60,000 nt of DNA. Origin: Diphasiastrum complanatum (Eukaryota; Streptophyta; Lycopodiopsida; Lycopodiales; Lycopodiaceae). Below, piece after piece: positions 1-11,658 of the stretch (position 1 is its first letter; each line of letters begins with the position of its first letter). A program made the translations under genes and the position numbers. The stretch is taken from assembly GCA_029204225.1 (NCBI GenBank), contig CM055097.1:13957221-14017220 (forward strand), given 5' to 3'. The notes under the pieces are model-generated. The model saw nothing but the letters and a program-made list of their open reading frames with translations, was not told where the DNA came from and searched no databases.

Positions 1-420
1 ACTACAAAGATTATATTGGAAATAGATTGGTTCAATTTTATTCGTATGCAGTAAAGTTTAATGTTAGATTACTTTTTCAAGTTTAGGTTAGTTGATAAGT
101 GATTCAATGTTGACACATGTCCTATTGTCCTATTTTTGTAAATAGTATATACTCAATTTTGACAATTGCTAGATAATATTTTTTCCCTCTTGATGAGTAA
201 CATGCGATTTGGTGAGAAATTAGTTTTTGTTGATTGAATTATTTAATTGTGAATAGTTTTTATTATTTACAAGTTATCAGTACTATTGTTTTTTTAGGTT
301 CTTGTGAGTTGATTGTAATATTGAAACTCGTTTTGTAGATAATTTGGATTATTTATACATTCATTGAAGTATGAAATTGAGTAATATTTATAATATATGT
401 TTATTTTTTCAAAATGTACA
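1..420. other. AT-rich stretch, no gene recognised
   Basis: AT-rich sequence without a supported reading frame. It ends in a pyrimidine-rich tract followed by a splice-acceptor-like TGTACAG at 414-420, just before the reading pieces of the next entry, so it may be an intron or 5' flank of that gene remnant. Confidence 0.4.
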
Positions 421-1640
421 GGAGCAAATACTATTGAAGGTATTGGCAATATCATGTTAGAAATTGGATCTAAACAATGCTTGCATCCAACCACTGTAAT
501 AGCTGATAAAAAGTTTGTTGTCTTAAGAAATTTCAGTGGTGTATGGAAATGGAATTATTGTCCGATAAAATGGAGTATGAGCTTCGTTTGTTAGTTTGTG
601 ATATTGCTAAAGAGAAGACAAGAACAATGGGTATGATTTTGGACCTGAGTGAGACAATTGATGAGAAAGGAAGTGCACTATTAAAACTTCTTGTGGTATC
701 ATAAAAAAACATCATCATGGATGTTTATGCGCCAGTATGTTCATACAATGTAAACTTGATAAATCTCATAGAAGATCAATCTAAACCATCATGTGCAACT
801 TTGAGATGAAGTTTAGATTGTGGCATTTCGACATTATCTCATAGCGATATTATAGATGGATTTAAAAATGTTCGTGCTGCAACGAATAAGAAAGGTTTGG
901 TGTTCCAGCTGAAAGAAATAAGACAACCAAACATGAACTTTTGGAAAACAATAAAAAAGCTACTATTTTGAGAGGAAAAAGGAGTGCTACTACGATTGAT
1001 GAAGATATGATCGATGTTATACCAACCAGTATTTTTTTTTTCAAAGAAGAGGTGCTTGAAAATATCGTAGATGTGTCTGCACCAAGATGTTTGGCTCAGT
1101 TGAATTCAACTGAACTAGATTTTCTAAAGAAGTCCATAGCCAAACTGATGAAATATGAGCGTTGTTATCCTCTTGGGATAAAAATGACAAAAAACATATC
1201 TGTCGAAAGGTGTGTTTTGCCTCCTCCTCAATACAATTACAAACCTTTCAATTTGAAGTACTGTAGTAATATGGTTGCTTCATTTTTGCAAACACTTGGA
1301 ATCATATCTGCACCAGCTGATCTAATTCCATTTCATAAAAAAAGAAGACAGTTCGATTCAATTGGTGGAAGTCCAAAGAGTTGAGGATGTACATAAACCA
1401 GATATTCGCATTTATATAGTCGATGGCCAACACAGAATCGAGGCAACTAAAAATATTTTAGCGTTCTTACGGAAACAGGGTGAAAAAATTGAAAACGGAT
1501 ATATTTTAAAAGAATATTACCAAAGTCGAAAGTCACGTATCGTGAGCCATTTGATTTCACCTATTGAGTGTGTTGCTATATCAAAGTCGCTTAATGAAAT
1601 ATCAGAAAAGTGGAAGTTAAAGAGCTCATATATGGAGCAA
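421..1640 (+). pseudogene. Degenerate gene with a DGQHR (ParB/DndB-like) motif
   Basis: Plus-strand coding pieces in shifting frames: about 421-590, 543-704 (an ATG-initiated stretch of 53 codons), 941-1384 and 1332-1640. The last two overlap in different frames, so there is a frameshift near 1340, at an A-run. The final piece contains YIVDGQHRIEATK, with DGQHR encoded at 1422-1436. Established: this motif marks the ParB/sulfiredoxin-like superfamily, including bacterial DndB-type DGQHR proteins. Inference: the piece is a decayed gene, or cargo of a mobile element, carrying such a domain. The upstream pieces match no family I recognise. The 3' end is cut near 1640 where the opposite-strand Ty3 ORF begins, so the C-terminus is lost. 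A function for a plant protein of this type cannot be assigned from sequence alone. Confidence 0.5.
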
Positions 1641-4006
1641 TTGTTGCAAGCAAGACTACAGTGGGAATCATTGGGTCGTCCCAAAAGACCGGCATGCTCT
1701 CCCAATGCAGGCATTTTGTCCAATTCTTTGCCAGCCTCGATCTCGGAAGTCTTAAATTTCAGAACCCATCCACCACACGAGGACTCATGCAGATGTTGCA
1801 TTAAGAAGGTTTGGATCTGGTCCTCGACGCTGATGGGCCTTCTGAATAAATGGCTTGTCCTTGATGAGGATGGACCTGCTTGTACTGCCGGTATGGTTGG
1901 CAGTTGATCTGCTAGATCTGGAGCTTCCCCCTGGTCCATGCTCGAATCAATCCCTGTATCCATTTGTACAGCTTCTTGGCGCAAAGGGGAGAATTGCGGC
2001 ATGACCGGGACGGGGATTTGTGGTCCGGCTTACAACACTTGAGCGGCGGCTTTTTCATAGGCGTTGATGGTCTCTTTTGCCTTTGCCAACTCGGTTGAAG
2101 CTGCTCCTTTGGACCTATCAAAGCGGCCTTGGAATCCCTAAAGGGCCACTTTGTATGTTTTCACTTTCTTGAATAAATACGCAATCTCCGTCGGTGTGAC
2201 CGAATGATCGGGTATTTGCGTTTGCAAATAGGCATCACGCTCAAGGGTGGTCGCATCCAATTCACCTTGAAGCCGTGTGCGATCTTGTTAGGCCATCTGT
2301 AATTGCCCCTTCAGCAGCTGCACATGTTGCTTGGCATCTTGCACTGCCTTATCTACCTGATCTTGTGCGGTTGTCAGGGCGTTTTGCAGGGAGCTGATGT
2401 AGGTTTCCAAGCCCACTTGTTGTTGGGCCAATTTCTTTTCGCTTTCAATCTTTTTTTCAGGTTGTTTGGCTATCTTCACCTCTCAATCCAGCTAGACAAT
2501 TTTCTGGCTGATCAAAGTATTTTCGAATCCTAGATCAGAGATCCTCTGCTCCATTTTCTTCTTCTTATCCAGCATAGACTGGGTCACTTGCCCAAGGCTT
2601 GAAACCAACCCTAGAGCATCACCAGAATCTACGGTCGTGGAGGTGGCAACAGTAGGAGAACCTGATGGTATTGTCCTTGGTAGGCTTGGAATAGTTGCCA
2701 CGGTCTCTTCTTCTTCAAAAGTATCCTCTTCTTCAAACCCTTCAGGCACCGTGGCATCGAACTACTTTGGTGACTTTATAGCTGTGTCGACCCAAAGTGT
2801 GGCTGGGCTACCCTGTGTGGGTGGTTGTTGACTGGCATCTTTGACACCAATAGTAGATTCATGGATATGCCCGAATCCTCTTCCAGGGGATTGGGGTTCA
2901 AAGGGCGCTGGGCTTTGGGGCATTTCAAAGATTTTGGTGGTCCCAAGGGGGTCAGAATCATCGAACATATCCATGAAGAACCGTGTGTTGGGTGAGGCTG
3001 CTTCAGTGTGCGGGGGTGAGACAGCCTGGGCAGTTGTGATGGGAATGGTAGGCCCCATGGTCACAGACTGTCCTTGTATGGGAGCAGAGGCGAGGGAAGC
3101 ATCATAGGTGAGGGGAATGGGAAGTTCAGTGCGAACAGCAGCAGGGGGTGGAAGCACAGCTGACGAGGTATGCCTAGTGCGACGTCGTGACGCGGAAGGC
3201 GAGTTAGGAATTACGATCTCGCTGCGTGGACGACGACGACTATGAGAACTTGAGGCCTGATGGGATGATTTTGTCGGTGCTTCTTCGTAAACCGAAAGCA
3301 CAGAATCTAGGTGGAAGCCATGGATTTTGTAATCTAGATGAGAAGCGGCTAAGAGAAACAATAAAGAGCCAGCAGCAAACTGCTGCTTTGTATTGGTCTT
3401 AATAGCTCGCTTGAGCTCACCAGAAACAGCCTTGAACCAGTTATATGGTTCAAGAGGGGCTTTGGCCAACTTGGTGTGGGACTCCACTATCATGTGAAGG
3501 ATTTGATATGTGATGCGATCTTTCCTGAGGTTGCCAACCATCAGAAAATGATTCAACAGCTGGGCAGCTGCGTGGATGGAAGGCTCAGTGATGGCTTCCA
3601 AAAGGTAGCCATCATTGGTCCAGTGTAGATCGTTGGTGAGGTCAACAAATGGCTTGATGGCCTGTTTGGCGTGCTTGTGATTTGGTGAGGCCTGCGTACC
3701 AGATGATATTCCTATAGCTGCAAGTGTGGCCTCAGTGACGCGCACTTTGTGTGTGGCTCCCTGGAAAGTGATATAGAATTTGGATTTCTCTTCCTTCCAC
3801 GTACTGAAGGCAAGAGTGATGAGATCCATATTGATGCGTCCCCAAAAGGCTCTCTCATGAATACCCATTGCAGTGAGTAGAGGCCCCGCAAGGGTCATCC
3901 ACTGAGTGACCATGCTTATGCTAGGAAGAATCATGATGTCCGTTGCAGATGGGACATCACAATGGATAGTATAGCGCGGAGACTGGAAAGTATCAGTAGA
4001 AGACAT
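1640..4006 (-). pseudogene. Extra ORF downstream of Ty3 integrase, full-length-like but with stops
   Basis: A single minus-strand frame runs from the ATG at 4006 to about 1640, roughly 790 codons, interrupted by several stops including those at 2762-2764, 2492-2494 and 2288-2290. Domains in order: an N-terminal globular region of about 230 residues containing WTNDGYLLEAITEPS; a Ser/Pro/Thr-rich linker with RRR clusters; an acidic patch; a Gln/Lys/Glu-rich segment with coiled-coil character (about 2560-2170); and a C-terminal block containing SSCGGWVLKF. The N-terminal half aligns by eye with the ORF at 45586-46311 and the C-terminal block with 24030-24110. It loosely resembles the 'putative plant transposon protein' domain found near plant retroelements; that match is my inference. 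I chose ATG 4006 because the frame opens further upstream only at non-ATG codons. Role unknown; a structural or env-position accessory protein is possible. Confidence 0.7.
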
Positions 4007-4218
4007 GATGACGAGAAAGGAATTATAAACGCGCGAAAGTGTATCAGAAGGCAATGCAGGAAATTTGGAAGGCTTTGGTCGCAAGAAAAATTCGCAAGAT
4101 CTTCGCTAGCACAAGTGAGGAATGAATCAAATTCAGCCAACTTATAGGTGAATTTGGTGGGTCCATTACACTGAATAGTAGTTTGGCTGATCAGTTCTGA
4201 ACAAAAATTTGCAGGCAT

Positions 4219-4840
4219 GTACAGTACTGTAAAAATAGGCTATAAAAATCTCGGCGAAGGTTTCTAGGGATCTGAACCTATCAGGCGAACGTTTTCCAGG
4301 GCTGGCAAAAGATGAACCTTTGCCCAAGAGGGTCCTTCGTCCAAGTACTGTCATAAATGCATTTTTTCACAATTTGAACCTATGGACAACCTAATTTGGA
4401 CATTTTAAGATCATCTAGTAGGTTGACGAAGGTTCATAATGAGGTTATGATGTTCGGCGAAGGTTTCCAAAATGGCATATCACTGAATATTCGCCTGACT
4501 CAAAAATTGAATTTTTTCTTGCTAGAAACCTTCGCCCACCTCAATTTAGATAAATCAAGGGTGGATGTACAGTCTGAGAGCTCAATGAAGGTTTTTTGAT
4601 ACTATATTGGCCAAATCTGTCCAAAACAGTGATTTCTAAGCATTTTTCATCAAAAATTTTGTGTTGTCCTTTTCTTATGCTGATGACTTCTTGACTTTTG
4701 CTCATCGCTATTTCTTTATTTTTTTCCTCTTTTTTTTTTGTAACTGTCTTTTTCCAAAAAAGTCAGCAAATTAAATACTGAAAACAAAAAATTGAAAAAC
4801 AAATAAAATTAAAAAATATATTGATATCAGGTTTGCTGAA
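4219..4840. other. Spacer between Ty3 integrase and the extra ORF
   Basis: AT-rich non-coding spacer with repeated GGCGAAGG/CCTTCGCC-type motifs near 4252, 4281, 4453, 4489 and 4527. The second Ty3 copy (44931-45585) has a comparably sized spacer at the same place that is also rich in TTCGC/GCGAA motifs. Confidence 0.5.
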
Positions 4841-5840
4841 CTGGCGGAGCAGACTGCCAAAACTTGCGTAATCGGCTACCATTTACCGGAGTATCAAATC
4901 GTTTTCCATCCAAGTGCTCAAGAATTACTACGCCATAGTTCAAGATTTCTCTCACTTTATATGGGCCTTTCCCAGTAAACTTCAACTTACCCTTGATCAA
5001 CTTGGTTTTTTACATCAATGCAAGATCTCCTGCTTCCAAATCTTTTTTGTGCAATCGACGATCATGCCATGCCTTGCGGCGGGCTTTCTCTGCTGCTAAG
5101 GCATGAACTGCCATCAATCGGGTTTCACATAATTTGTGCAACGCTTCATGACGGAGTTGTAAAGACATATCATCATTTAATCGTTTCGTTGCTGCTATGC
5201 GTAAAGATTGGATTAAAAATTCAATTGGCATAACAGCATCTTGACCATAAACCAGTTGAAAAGGTGTTTGAATTGTACTATTTTTGTAAGTGGTTCTAAA
5301 TGCCCATAATGATGCATATAGTTTGTGTTTCCAATCAGACCGACTCGCTTCAACTGTCTTTGTCATAATGGTGCAGAGAATCTTATTGGAAGATTCAGCT
5401 TGGCCATTCTCTCTGGGATAATAGGGAGTACTAAATCTGTGTATAACAAAAAAAATTTCCAGTAAACACTTTATTGTTTGATTAACAAAGTGTGTACCCC
5501 GATCACTGACAATTTCGATCGGACATCCAAATCTGACTATAATATTTTCATATAGAAACTTGGCCGTAGATTTCGCATCAGCCACTTTGACATCTTTGGC
5601 TTCAACCCACTTGGTCATATAATCAGTTGCGATGATAATGTATCGGGCCTGAGATCCTTGCACAGCAGGATGAATAGGACCAACATAATCCAGTCCTCAT
5701 TTTTCAAATGGTGCTTGCGATAAAACTGGATGTAAGGGTTCATAATTCTATCAAGTAGGCCGTCGTGCTCGCTGGCAGACATCACATGTCTGAATAAAAT
5801 TTTATGTGTCCTTGATGAAGCGTAGGCCACCAACAACCGG
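4840..5840 (-). pseudogene. Ty3 integrase, C-terminally decayed
   Basis: DDE-type integrase that inserts element cDNA into chromosomes. The catalytic core at 5663-5010 shows ATDYMTKW, then VSDRGTHF, then GQAESSNK. The second Asp and the Glu are separated by exactly 35 residues, the classical D,D-35-E arrangement, so the core is intact. A zinc-binding N-terminal region is partly readable at 5836-5615 in another frame, so a frameshift separates it from the core. Downstream of 5010 the C-terminal part carries several stops. No chromodomain is recognisable. Confidence 0.85.
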
Positions 5841-7560
5841 ATTGCAAAAGTTTGCGAACAGTAATATCTGTAGAGAAGTGTTCTCCACCCATGCCATCAT
5901 GTGAAAACATGATTAAATTTGGTACTTCATGCGATAAAACACATCTTTGTAAAATATTATCTGCTCCACGATGATACAATTGTCCTGCAATTAATTGATA
6001 AGGTTGAGCCTTATGAATCAATTGTCGTTTTTGTACTTTTGTCAAAGAGTCATTTGGTTGTCCTAGCATCAGGTACTCAACAATATCTGCCACCCACTCA
6101 GGTACTGCTTCAATATAGAACAACGCAGCATCTGGTAGTTCATCATCCACTTCAGTATTAACTGGTGTGGATTCAATTCGCGATATATGATCGGCTAGAT
6201 AATGTTGCTTCCCCTTTCTGACCACAATTTGAAAGTCAAATTCAGTCAATAATAATAACCATCTTGCAATACGTCCAGTATTACACGTGTTATTTACCAA
6301 GTAAAGTAACGATTGTGGATCCGTATAAAATGCAAAGTGCGTTTCCATGAGGTAGTGACGAAATTTTCGAACGGAAAAAATCATGGCTAGCGCTTCACGT
6401 TCTGTTGTTGAATAATTCTTCTCTGAATCTATAAGCTGTTTGCTTGCAAATCGTATAGGATAATCCTTCTTATAGTCACATGGCTGCATCAAAACTGATC
6501 CAATGGCGTATTTTGAGGCATCCGTATGAACATGAAACTCTAATGTCCAATCTGGAGAACGCAGTATTGGTGCTGAAGATAATGCCTTTTTTAACTTTTC
6601 GAAGGCTTCTAACGCCTCTACTGTCCAAATAGGAGCAATAGTTAGTTTGTATATAGGTCGTGCTAAATCCACAAAGAAGATAATAAAAATTCGATAGTAG
6701 TTCGCATGACCCATAAACACATAAACTCCTCGAATTGTTGCTGGTGGTGGCAATTCCACAATAACTTTGATCTTAGAATAATCGGTGGCAATACCATGTC
6801 TTGATATCACATGTCCAAGCACAACTCCGTGCGAAACATATATCTGGCATTTTTTTGGATTTAGAGAAATCTGATATTTGCGACATCTTTCAAAGACTTT
6901 CTCCAATTGATCCAGGTGGTCTGTATCTGTATTATAAACTCCCAAGTCATCCAAGTAAATTTCAAGAAATTTATGTAGATAATCTACAAATTGCATTACT
7001 CTTTGGAATGAACGTGGTGCATTACAGAGTCCAAACGACATTACTTTGTAAGCATAGGTGCCTCATTCTGTTGCAAAAGCAGTTTTGTGGCGATCGGCAG
7101 GTGCAATCTTAACCTGGTTGTAACCACTAAATCTATCTAGGAAACTATAAGCTTCCGCTCCAGCAAGGCGATCCAAAATGCTTTCAGTAAAAGGAAACGG
7201 AAAGTGAACCTTTTGTGTCACTTTATTCAATGCTTTGAGATTCACACAGATTCGCAATTTCCCATATTTCTTAGGAACAATGACAATCAGTGAAATCCAT
7301 TCGGTATGCTCGATCTCATAAATGAAATCGGCATCAAGCAATCTCTGAAGTTCTTTCTTTATCAGATCTGCCACATTAGGATTACAGCGATAGAACTTTG
7401 TAACCTTTGGTACTGCATCAAGTACTAAAGGTATGGTATGTTCAATCACTGATGTCTGAATACCCTTCAAATTTTGATAAGTCCATGCAAAGCAATCTTG
7501 ATACTTAATGTCAGAATACCCTTCAAATTTTGATAAGTCCATGCAAAGCAATCTTGATAC
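5782..7560 (-). pseudogene. Ty3 reverse transcriptase and RNase H
   Basis: RT fingers and palm are encoded at 7551-7063 (KYGKLRICVNLKALN, FSGYNQVKIA) and continue at 7041 with MSFGLCNAPRSFQRVM and the polymerase motif YLDD. The connection leads to RNase H with HVHTDASKYAIGSVL, TTEREALAM and YTDPQSLLYL, which retain the usual acidic residues. An H-C-type zinc-binding segment begins before 5782. One frame break lies near 7050 and another at the 56-bp duplication upstream. Family: plant Ty3/gypsy pol. Confidence 0.88.
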
Positions 7561-7569
7561 TTAATAAGT
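7458..7569. repeat. 56-bp tandem duplication inside pol
   Basis: The sequence starting GAATACCCTTC at 7458 recurs at 7514, giving two nearly identical 56-bp copies. Because 56 is not a multiple of three, the duplication shifts the RT upstream frame. Confidence 0.85.
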
Positions 7570-7589
7570 AACAAATGGAGTGCTTGATA

Positions 7590-8594
7590 CTATTCAAGAG
7601 TAAGTTGTGATCCCACTTGTACAATCTTTTCTGGTTCTCCTGGTTCAGCAAGATTCATTGGCTGCGTCCTAGCTGGGCCATCGTAAACCTCTTTAGATTC
7701 TGGCACGTGTTCTTCAGGTTCACAATGTGTTTTAGGTAACATGATAACCACATCATCCAGTGTATAACGTTTAAAATGCTCTGGCATATCATGTTGGACT
7801 ACATTTGCTTGTTCTTTTTCGAAAGGACTTGTCTTGGATCTTCGTTTAGTCTTCTTAGCAAAAATTGATCGTGGAGGTGATGACTTTCGGGATGATAAAT
7901 CTTTCTTCATAGGTGGACTTCCTAGACGATGATGTCTTGCTGGAAATCTGACTTGAAGAATCATTCTTGGCTTTTCCTTTGCCTTTATCCAATAGAGGTG
8001 GCACTTCCTTTGAATCGATCTTTTGAGGGGGATTTTCCCATTTCAGGACCGTATTATAATGTTGCTTAGCTTATTTCTTCGTCATCGAACCTGTGATCCT
8101 ATCTCCCTTCAATATAACTGCTTTGGACGATTGTTGGTTCATAAAAAATATTACGCACTCCAAATTTGGTCGGATCCATATGATGTAGAATCTGTTCATT
8201 CGTTCTGCATTGCCATCATAAGTTAAGGCATGTCTCACTAGTATGAGATTATCCTCAATTGGATCTGGTATAGGTTCTGTTGATATCTAGGCTACATTTA
8301 GCACATTTAGTGGAAACGTGATTGGAGTATCCAAAGTTCGATCTTATAAGGAAATCTCGTTCAACTCTGATTGAATATCTTGTTGACACATATATCCAAC
8401 TGTACAATCAATTGTTGCAAGAGCTTCATTCCAATTGACAGTATTCGTTTGAGAATTGTAGTGAACTCCCAATTTTTTCTCTGGTCGATCACAAGTGTGA
8501 TCCATTGTTGATGAATCGCCATCCGCTTTTTGAACCACTGGTTTGATAGTTTAAGTCGTAGGGTCGACTTTAACTGCACGTTCACGATTTTCAA
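7590..8594 (-). pseudogene. Ty3 protease-RT linker region
   Basis: Low-conservation linker between protease and RT, readable at 7964-7590 and 8538-8344 with frame breaks. It has the PARTQPMNLAEPGEP type of motif, and the corresponding segment of the plus-strand Ty3 fragment (18735-19301) shows PARTITLSLSEPNE. Both also have a TVNWNEALATIDC / IINWSHSLATIDC type segment. It tethers protease to RT; no enzymatic role is seen. Confidence 0.65.
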
Positions 8595-8637
8595 AAGTGA
8601 TCTTTCCGGTACCCCAGTTATGAATTACTTGCGCAAC

Positions 8638-9315
8638 TCATAACCATGGACGTCCTAATAGAACTCGGTAGACATTTGGTGCTTTTGGTAAGTCCATCAC
8701 GACGAAAGTAATGACAAACTGTACTCCTGAAATCTTGACAGGTATATCTTCTATCATTCCTCGTGGACGAATTGTTGTTTGATCAGCTAGCTTAATAGCA
8801 AAAGTAGCAGGCTTAATCTCTGTAAGGCCCCATTTTGTACATAGCTTTGTAGAAAACAGGTTAACTCCTGAACCGCCATCTATCACGGTTGCTTCTTTAG
8901 AAAATTGTCTATGTTGTATCGGCAGAGTGATATTCTTTTGTTCACTTTCCCAAGCGGCTCCAACATGGAGTACATCGTTAGACTCTTCAAATCCAGCACA
9001 AAAAAGCGGCTCCTGATGGTCTTCTAATTCTTCTTGAGTTAACTTTTGCGCTAAGACTTCTTTTGCTTTTGGCACCAATTTTAGGAATTCTCCCAATGAA
9101 ATATTGATCTTGCTAGACAAAATGTTCATGAGTAATTCTGTATGCGGTGCTTCTGGTTCAGTCATCTTGAAGGGTTCTTCGTGATGATGTAATTGATCAT
9201 TCATATCCGTACGTAAATTTCTTGGAGGCTGCAATGGTGAAGACCAAACTTCAGTTGTTACTTTAGTAGCTTCAAGTTCCTCTTCTTCTTGCAGATGTTT
9301 AATCCACTGTCTCAT
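8638..9315 (-). pseudogene. Ty3 aspartic protease
   Basis: A continuous open stretch of about 226 codons with the retropepsin active-site segment VIDGGSGVNLFS and the C-terminal LLGRPWL flap/strand typical of plant Ty3 protease. The catalytic triplet is DGG rather than the common DTG, a variant seen in some plant Ty3 lineages, so activity is not excluded. The N-terminal third is acidic and helical, probably the gag-protease linker. It lies between the gag zinc knuckles and the RT linker, as expected. Confidence 0.78.
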
Positions 9316-9559
9316 ATCTTGATATCTTCATTTTTCTGCATTAAGATTTGGATAGACTCCCGATGTTATTGGTGTATCGTTCAATGGTATAGAATCAGCA
9401 AGTACTGGATCCACTACTGGTTCTTTTTGTTTTTCTACTCCGGTGACCACCATCAAGGGTGCACTTGGTTTATTCTGAGCTACTGATCCTTGCTTGATTG
9501 TTATCAAATTTATAGGTGCTGTAGCTGGTGGTGGCTTCGATCTTGTTGGACAGTCTTTA

Positions 9560-10394
9560 TAGCAATGCCCATATCCATAATCACGACAGAATGGTACAAA
9601 TTTTTCTTTATTTGGACATTCTGCAACTATGTGATTTTCTCCACATGCAAAGCATCCAAGTGGTGCTCTGGCCCAATTTATCGAGGCTTGTTATTGAGTG
9701 GCAACATAAATGGCATGTTGTTCTGAAGATCCACCTTCCTGATCATTACCATAGCTCCATTGCTCAGCACTTTCGTAAGGTTCTGGTTGTGGATTTCCTC
9801 CATATTGTGGATATCGATCTCCCATTTGGGCATACCGTTGCTGAATTATCCGAGGGTTAAAGTTGCAAAAAGCAGTCTCATAGTCAGGTGAATTACACAG
9901 ATGGCAAACACTGATTTCCCTTCGTTTTTTCAATTCAGGACACTCGTTCACTGTGTGATTTCCTGTACAAATAGAACACCAGATATTTTTCCTGGTAGGA
10001 AAAGTCTTTGCAAACTTCTCAGGTTCCTTATTCGCTTCTCTTGAAAATTTTCCAATGCTTTGATCTTCTCATCAAATTGCAACTGCAACTTTTCCATCTG
10101 TTTCTACTGGGTCTTCCCGAGTTTCTCGAATTCATTGAGCATCATTTCTGCAGTAGCACTGGCATTCGTTGATACAATAGTGGTGGATGTCGTAGTAGTC
10201 TGCCCTACTGTATAAGGAAACATACCGACATTCAGCTCATCATCTGAATCTTCATCCTCCTCCCGAATTGCATCGTCCATAGCATTTTGCAAAAGTGCAA
10301 ACTCATTATGACGTTTCAGCTCATGTCTGATTCGTTTAAGTAGGCCTGACAAAAACCACATAATCATGGCATTTTCATTAATCAGCTGAACCAA
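9560..10394 (-). pseudogene. Ty3 gag C-terminal region with zinc knuckles
   Basis: Nucleocapsid part of gag, truncated at its N-terminus near 10391. It contains an acidic/Thr-rich segment (10394-10104) and a series of CCHC-like knuckles: CSICTGNHTVNEC is canonical, CHLCNSPDYETAFC has Tyr in place of His, CFACGENHIVAEC has a one-residue-short C-H spacing, and CRDYGYGHCYKDC lacks one Cys. Knuckles of this kind bind element RNA. A frameshift near 10100 separates the two halves. The same gag family is present at 24722-25450 and 59474-60000. Confidence 0.8.
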
Positions 10395-10823
10395 TCTATT
10401 TATGATATAATGTCTGTAGTCAAATTAGGTAAGTGTAGATATCTCAATTTGAAAGTGGTTTATGAACAAATAAGCTCAAAATATGTAGATGTAGTTTAAA
10501 AATGAAAAGCCTCAACTCAAACCAGATTCGAGTTGAGAAAATTTCACTTCAACATAAAATTTAATGGCTGAACCAATCTATTTCTGATATAATCTCTATA
10601 GTCAAATTAGGTAAGTGTAGATTGTTATGAGTTCTTGTCAAATTAAATAAGTGTAGATTGCTATTATCATGAACTTGAACTGGAATTGGACTTCAAACTA
10701 AATCTCAACTTCACCTTGAAGAAAAAACTTCACCTGAAATTTTATTGACTATGAATCAACCTGAACCAATCTATTTCTGATATAAAGTCTGTAGTTGATC
10801 AAATAAGGTAAGTGTAGATTGCT
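10384..10823. repeat. Three-copy tandem repeat of about 190 bp
   Basis: A segment starting CTGAACCAATCTATTTCTGA begins near 10386, 10570 and 10761, and each copy leads into AGGTAAGTGTAGAT. A partial extra copy of the tail lies near 10640-10662. The repeat abuts the truncated Ty3 gag and is followed by the copia insertion site. Confidence 0.75.
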
Positions 10824-10853
10824 AGAAGGTTGTTCCTCTACCCAACTGAGAAG

Positions 10854-10858
10854 GTCTC
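10854..10858. repeat. Target-site duplication GTCTC (left copy)
   Basis: GTCTC directly precedes the left LTR and recurs at 13604-13608 directly after the right LTR, as expected for copia integration. Confidence 0.85.
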
Positions 10859-11641
10859 TGACAAAATTTCCAGATTTCACACGTGTGGGGAATGTCCACA
10901 AGAGTGACTGATCTTAATTAAGCTTTGTGATTGGCACTATAACCTGATTCTAGATTGATCAACAAAATCTAGTTAAAAAAAAATGGCTAATCCACAATCT
11001 AGCATGCTAATCAACAGAATATAATAGCAATGAATCAAAGAATGAATAAAAAACAAGATTCCAATGTATGAGCATTAGCCTCAACAGTTAGAGAGAAAGA
11101 GAGAGCTAGAGAGATAACAAGCAATATTTGTTTAGATCCAAAATGGCATGAGATAGCTACAAAACTTTGGTTCTTCATTATTGATTGTGTGGAGAGCTAC
11201 ACATATTTATGGAGATTGAGGTAACTCGAGGTAGAACCATATCTATCCACTCCAAAATGACATCTAGAGTCTATGTGACATTTGTCACTTGTCATGCATG
11301 AAATTCTACCAACTTTTTACAAGTGTACTAGTTCTAACTAGAAATGTCCAAATCATCATGCATGTGTCCACTAAACTTTGTACATGCCTTGCATGTCACT
11401 ATAATTCAGTTACAATTAATGCATGTGAGTTGCCACGAGTTTCTACAAGCATAATCATGCTAATTCTATGTCTACAAACTATATGCAAGTTGCATTTATC
11501 AAACTAGATAATACATAACCATGTAGCTCGAGTTCTATGTAGGCCAAACTTGGCATTTTTCATTAATGAGCTACATACTTGCATGGTACAACATTTGTAG
11601 CAAGCCAAGAAATCAATATGGATTGTTTTTCAATTTTAACA
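10859..11641 (-). repeat. Copia 3' LTR
   Basis: 783 bp, TG...CA termini, nearly identical to 12823-13603. A TATA-like CATAAATATG reads on the minus strand near 11207. The purine tract is immediately internal, at 11642-11655. Confidence 0.88.
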
Positions 11642-11658
11642 CTCCTCCTAAAAATGAT

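Larger units (their letters stand above)
1640..10394 (-). mobile_element. Decayed Ty3/gypsy element with extra 3' ORF
   Basis: On the minus strand the order is gag zinc-knuckle region, protease, linker, RT, RNase H, integrase, non-coding spacer, then a long additional ORF. This is the Ty3 (RT before integrase) order plus one ORF in the position where env sits in other elements. Frameshifts and stops break every gene. No LTR is visible at either end: gag is cut near 10391 by an unrelated repeat, and the extra ORF is cut near 1640-1665 by the DGQHR gene remnant. Confidence 0.85.

Noticed and set aside
11289-11507. Open frame of 72 codons, repeated at 13250-13468.
   Set aside because: Both copies lie wholly inside the copia LTRs on the non-element strand; no coding signal beyond LTR identity.
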